From NCBI RefSeq assembly GCF_018139565.1, contig NZ_JAGSPK010000002.1, positions 558,001 through 622,000 of the forward strand: DNA of 64,000 bases, read 5' to 3'. A model generated the notes under the pieces. It ran no database searches and was not told the DNA's origin. It saw only the letters and a list, made by a program, of their open reading frames with translations. Made by a program: the position numbers and the translations under genes. Source of the DNA: Cognatundibacterium rivi (lineage in GTDB: Bacteria; Pseudomonadota; Gammaproteobacteria; Burkholderiales; Burkholderiaceae_D). Position 1 is the first letter of the stretch. The number at the start of each line of letters is the position of its first letter. This document shows positions 60,954-64,000 of the stretch, in pieces.

Positions 60954-62969
60954 GTGGCCATACAATCCACCGGTGTAGGTTCTGGACTTCCCGTTGACAC
61001 CATTGTCAGCAAGCTCATGGCCATTGAGAGTCTGCCGCTAGCATCTATTCAGAAAAAACAAACAAGTTATCAGGCGGACGTCACTGCCTTGGGTGCATTG
61101 AGTGGTTCCGTCAGTTCCTTCCAGTCTTCCCTGATTGCACTGAGCAGTGCGTCCACCTTCAAGACGCTCGCAGCTACAGCAAGCGATACCGCAGTTGCCT
61201 CAGTCACAGCAAGCAGCACCGCCAGTGTTGGCAATTACAATGTCAATGTGACGCAACTCGCACAAGCTCAGACCATATCCAGTGCAGGGCAAATCAATAC
61301 CACCTCTTCTATCGGCGGTGGTGCCAGCACAACGTTAAGCTTTCAGTTCGGCAGTATTTCAGGCGGCACTCAGACTGGCGGAATATATAGCGGAGCAACG
61401 TTTACGCAAGATGCCAGCCAGGCAACAGGCACAGTAACGATTGATAGCACAAATAATTCGCTGCAAGGCATCCGGGATGCCATCAATAACGCAAAAATCG
61501 GCGTGAATGCATCCATCGTCGGTGACGGCAGTGCGACTCCTTATCATTTGGTGCTGAATTCGACCTCAACAGGTGCAACATCAAGTTTGAAAATCAGTGT
61601 TGCCGGAGATGCGAATCTGCAAAATCTGCTTTCTTATGATCCCGCAGGCACACAGAATTTCAAAGAAGTGACTACTGGTCAGAATGCCAACCTGACCGTC
61701 AACGGCATTGCCGTATCCAGCGCGAGCAATAAGGTCGGAACGGCCATTCAGGGTGTGACAATCAGCGCTCAGAAAATCGGCACCACATCGATTGCAGTCA
61801 ATACCAATACATCGGCAGTGCAAAATAGCATTAACTCTTTTGTCTCTGCGTACAACAGTCTGAACAGCACGATTGCACAACTGACTTCATATAATCCAAC
61901 GACAAAAGCTGCGGGGGCGTTACTTGGCGACCCAACTGTCCAGGCAATTCAAAATCAGGTACGAAACACTTTGTCAACTGCAGTAAATGGTCTGGGTGGC
62001 GGCTTCACCAGTCTGGCGCAGATCGGCATCAGCTTTCAGAAAGATGGATCACTGGCAGTTGACTCCAGCAAACTGCAGACCGCATTAACAAATAATTTTA
62101 ATGATGTCGGCGGATTGTTTTCGGCAATGGGCAAAACAACAGATAGTCTGACCAGCTTGTCCGGCTCCACGGCTGCAACACAGCCTGGCGACTATGCAAT
62201 CAAAGTAACGCAGATTGCCACGCAAGGTGTGTTAACCGGTGATGTCAACTTGAATTCGGCATCAACGACGATTGCGGCGGGCACAAAAATTGATGTCAAA
62301 ATTGACGGTCTCTCCGGCACAGTAAGTTTAGCGGCAGGAAACTACACCGCGTCACAACTCGCTTCGATGATACAGTCGTCTATCAATGGTACTGCCAGTT
62401 TCTCCAACGCAGGTGTCACGGTTACCACCTCAATTGACAGCAATGGCTTCTTGAATATTACTTCAGGCAGTTTTGGTAGTGCGTCCAATGTCAGCCTGAC
62501 CAGCAATGCTGGCACGAGTGTCAGTGCATTGACTGGAACAGTCAGCACAGGAACAACGGGCAAAAATGTCGCCGGTACATTAAACGGCGTCTCAGCGACA
62601 GGTTTAGGTCAAATATTGACTGGCGCATCCGGCTCACCTTCTGAAGGCTTGCAAATCTTAGTGAATGGCGGTGCAACGGGTGACCGCGGCAAAGTCAGTT
62701 TTTCTCAGGGTTACGCATACAAACTGAATAATCTTGTCACCAGTTTCCTTGGAACGACAGGCACGATCAGTAGTGCAACAAAAGGTATTAACACGACATT
62801 AGCGTCACTACAGAAACAAACCGACGAGCTGAATGCGCGCTTGCTTAAAACCCAGAACCGCCTTCAGGCGCAATATTCTGCACTCGATACTGTCATCTCG
62901 AAATTAAATGCAACTCAAAGCTTTTTAACTGCTCAGATTGGCATTCTGAACGGCTCAACGAATAAGTAA
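60954..62969 (+). CDS. fliD: Flagellar filament cap protein FliD
   Basis: A 671-residue hook-associated protein 2. The N-terminal STGVGSGLPVDTIVSKLMAIESLPL and the C-terminal coiled coil TTLASLQKQTDELNARLLKTQNRLQAQYSALDTVISKLNATQSFLTAQ are typical. GTG start (GTGGCCATAC), preceded by AAAGGAG. It is a secreted chaperone cap. The middle is Ser/Thr-rich and could be glycosylated like flagellin. Confidence 0.94.
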   Translation: MAIQSTGVGSGLPVDTIVSKLMAIESLPLASIQKKQTSYQADVTALGALSGSVSSFQSSLIALSSASTFKTLAATASDTAVASVTASSTASVGNYNVNVTQLAQAQTISSAGQINTTSSIGGGASTTLSFQFGSISGGTQTGGIYSGATFTQDASQATGTVTIDSTNNSLQGIRDAINNAKIGVNASIVGDGSATPYHLVLNSTSTGATSSLKISVAGDANLQNLLSYDPAGTQNFKEVTTGQNANLTVNGIAVSSASNKVGTAIQGVTISAQKIGTTSIAVNTNTSAVQNSINSFVSAYNSLNSTIAQLTSYNPTTKAAGALLGDPTVQAIQNQVRNTLSTAVNGLGGGFTSLAQIGISFQKDGSLAVDSSKLQTALTNNFNDVGGLFSAMGKTTDSLTSLSGSTAATQPGDYAIKVTQIATQGVLTGDVNLNSASTTIAAGTKIDVKIDGLSGTVSLAAGNYTASQLASMIQSSINGTASFSNAGVTVTTSIDSNGFLNITSGSFGSASNVSLTSNAGTSVSALTGTVSTGTTGKNVAGTLNGVSATGLGQILTGASGSPSEGLQILVNGGATGDRGKVSFSQGYAYKLNNLVTSFLGTTGTISSATKGINTTLASLQKQTDELNARLLKTQNRLQAQYSALDTVISKLNATQSFLTAQIGILNGSTNK

Positions 62970-63007
62970 CAAGCAACTGATAATTTAGAAAACTCAAAGG
63001 ACTAGCT

Positions 63008-63478
63008 ATGTTTGGCTCATCAAAATCCTATGGTGCAAGTGCATATACAAAAATTGGTGTGGAAACCGGCGTCATAGCTGCCAGCCCCCACAAACTGATC
63101 GTCATGTTATTCGATGGCGCGATCACAGCGATTGGAAATGCTGTACAGCAAATGCAAAAGGGAGAAATTGCAGCAAAAGGAAAATCAATTTCCCACGCCA
63201 TTTCCATTATTGATAATGGCTTGCGTGCCAGCCTGGATAAGCGAGTCGGCGGTGAAATTGCACTCAATCTGGATGCGCTGTATGAATATATGAGCAGACA
63301 GCTATTGCTGGGAAATTTGAATAAAGATGAAGAAAAATTACTGGAAGTGCAAACTTTATTACGTGATCTGAAGCAAACATGGGAAACCATAGAACCCGCA
63401 GCGCAAGCACCAACGCAGCCGGCTATCAGCGAACACGATCCTTTACAACCACGACAAGTTCACGTTTTTGAGGCCTGA
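63008..63478 (+). CDS. fliS: Flagellar export chaperone FliS
   Basis: A 156-residue protein; YTKIGVETGVIAASPHKLIVMLFDGAITAIGNAV is the FliS signature. It binds flagellin before export. The C-terminal 30 residues are disordered Pro/Gln-rich. It is 38 bp after fliD and 6 bp before fliT. Confidence 0.93.
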   Translation: MFGSSKSYGASAYTKIGVETGVIAASPHKLIVMLFDGAITAIGNAVQQMQKGEIAAKGKSISHAISIIDNGLRASLDKRVGGEIALNLDALYEYMSRQLLLGNLNKDEEKLLEVQTLLRDLKQTWETIEPAAQAPTQPAISEHDPLQPRQVHVFEA

Positions 63479-63484
63479 TTCATA

Positions 63485-63820
63485 ATGGAAAGCATAGAAA
63501 TTATTAAGCTGTACGAGAATATTGCCGTACTCACTGATCAAATGTTGAATGCCGCCCGCAACCGTGATTGGGAACAATTGACCGAGCTGGAAAACGATTG
63601 CAGCTCAAAGGTTCAAAAAATTCGTGATAATGAGAGCCCAGCATTCTTACCTCCGGAACTCAAAGAGCGAAAAATTCGTGTCATAAAAAAAATACTGGCT
63701 GACGATAAAGAAATTCGTGACATTACAGAACCGTGGATGGCTGAATTGTCTAATCTGATGAAAGCGTCAAGTGCCGAACGCAAACTGAATCACACTTATG
63801 GGGCCGCAAGCTCGGCGTAA
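63485..63820 (+). CDS. fliT: Flagellar chaperone FliT
   Basis: A 111-residue helical protein: ESIEIIKLYENIAVLTDQMLNAARNRDWEQLTELENDCSSKV, with the FliT-type helix pattern and the C-terminal KKILADDKEIRDITEPWMAELSNLMK. It binds the FliD cap protein. Directly downstream of fliS. Confidence 0.85.
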   Translation: MESIEIIKLYENIAVLTDQMLNAARNRDWEQLTELENDCSSKVQKIRDNESPAFLPPELKERKIRVIKKILADDKEIRDITEPWMAELSNLMKASSAERKLNHTYGAASSA

Positions 63821-63825
63821 CTGAT

Positions 63826-64000
63826 ATGCCATACCGCCTCGATAATTCTATTACGACTGCCGATATCGAGGCGGCATCAGCGAGTTCAGGACTCCATTCG
63901 CTCAAGCAGGAAGTTGCCTCAAAACTTGCACAACTCGTTGTAGGTCAGCAACTCAAAGGGGAAGTCCTCAACCGACAAAAAGATGGAAGCTTTACTGTCC
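63826..64000 (+). CDS. FliK-like flagellar protein (cut by window end)
   Basis: The ATG at 63826 starts 5 nt after the fliT stop; 58 residues are visible before the window ends (MPYRLDNSITTADIEAASA ... QLVVGQQLKGEVLNRQKDGSFTV). The 'LVVGQQLKGEVL...DGSF.V' pattern resembles the start of FliK-type hook-length control proteins encoded after fliT in related bacteria. Only the N-terminus is seen, so the call is tentative. Confidence 0.4.
   Translation, partial: MPYRLDNSITTADIEAASASSGLHSLKQEVASKLAQLVVGQQLKGEVLNRQKDGSFTV

Overview
The window joins a temperate, lambda-like tailed prophage (left edge to about 33.1 kb) to bacterial chromosome (about 33.1-64 kb). The host looks like a betaproteobacterium, most likely Oxalobacteraceae. 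The basis is gene order and protein character: kinase/PP2C/rph/rdgB/hemW facing yicC/gmk/rpoZ/spoT, then a DUF3422 protein, greB, and flagellin genes. The genus is inference; no 16S gene is present.

Prophage, left arm (1-17.9 kb, all minus strand). Read from the repressor leftward, this is a small regulatory cluster, lambda O- and P-like replication genes, terminase small and large subunits, a Mor-like DNA-binding protein, a gpW-like connector, portal, a fused protease-major capsid gene, a decoration protein, head-tail joining and tail proteins, a tail tube, a tail chaperone pair joined by a -1 frameshift site, and a tape-measure gene cut by the window start. Lysis, tail-tip and fibre genes must lie further left. 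The immunity region at 17.7-18.9 kb holds a cro-like gene and two tandem XRE repressors with operators. Between 18.8 and 23.5 kb lies a cargo block: a LysR regulator, a GHKL ATPase + STAS-like pair, an exported HNH protein, a BRCT protein and two envelope proteins.

Prophage, right arm (23.6-31.8 kb, plus strand). A strong sigma70-type promoter covered by two copies of the repressor operator drives a long operon of small overlapping genes. Inside it is a complete diversity-generating retroelement (DGR): four target genes with C-type-lectin-like C-termini, an Avd accessory gene, a 106-nt template repeat (TR) and a DGR reverse transcriptase. All 52 differences I count between the TR and the four variable repeats fall at TR adenines. 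Each variable repeat is followed, exactly 37 nt later, by the same GC hairpin, which the TR lacks. The targets sit in an early operon, not in the tail operon, so they may not be ordinary receptor-binding proteins. The operon ends with an AlpA-like excisionase gene facing the integrase. The integrase abuts the 3' end of a tRNA-Ser(UGA) gene, the likely attachment site.

Chromosome (33.2-64 kb). A GGDEF/EAL gene and an HDOD gene are followed by hemW, rdgB, rph, a PP2C phosphatase and a Ser/Thr kinase on the minus strand. yicC, gmk, rpoZ and spoT lie on the plus strand. After the DUF3422 gene and greB come a response regulator and a diguanylate cyclase. From 50.4 to 58.6 kb is a minus-strand nucleotide-sugar cluster: CDP-glucose synthesis, 4,6-dehydration, epimerisation, C-methylation, reduction, acylation and a CmcI-like methyltransferase. 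It starts with a TPR/O-GlcNAc-transferase-like glycosyltransferase immediately upstream of fliC. This suggests flagellin is decorated with an unusual C-methylated deoxysugar. fliC-flaG-fliD-fliS-fliT and a partial FliK-like gene close the window.
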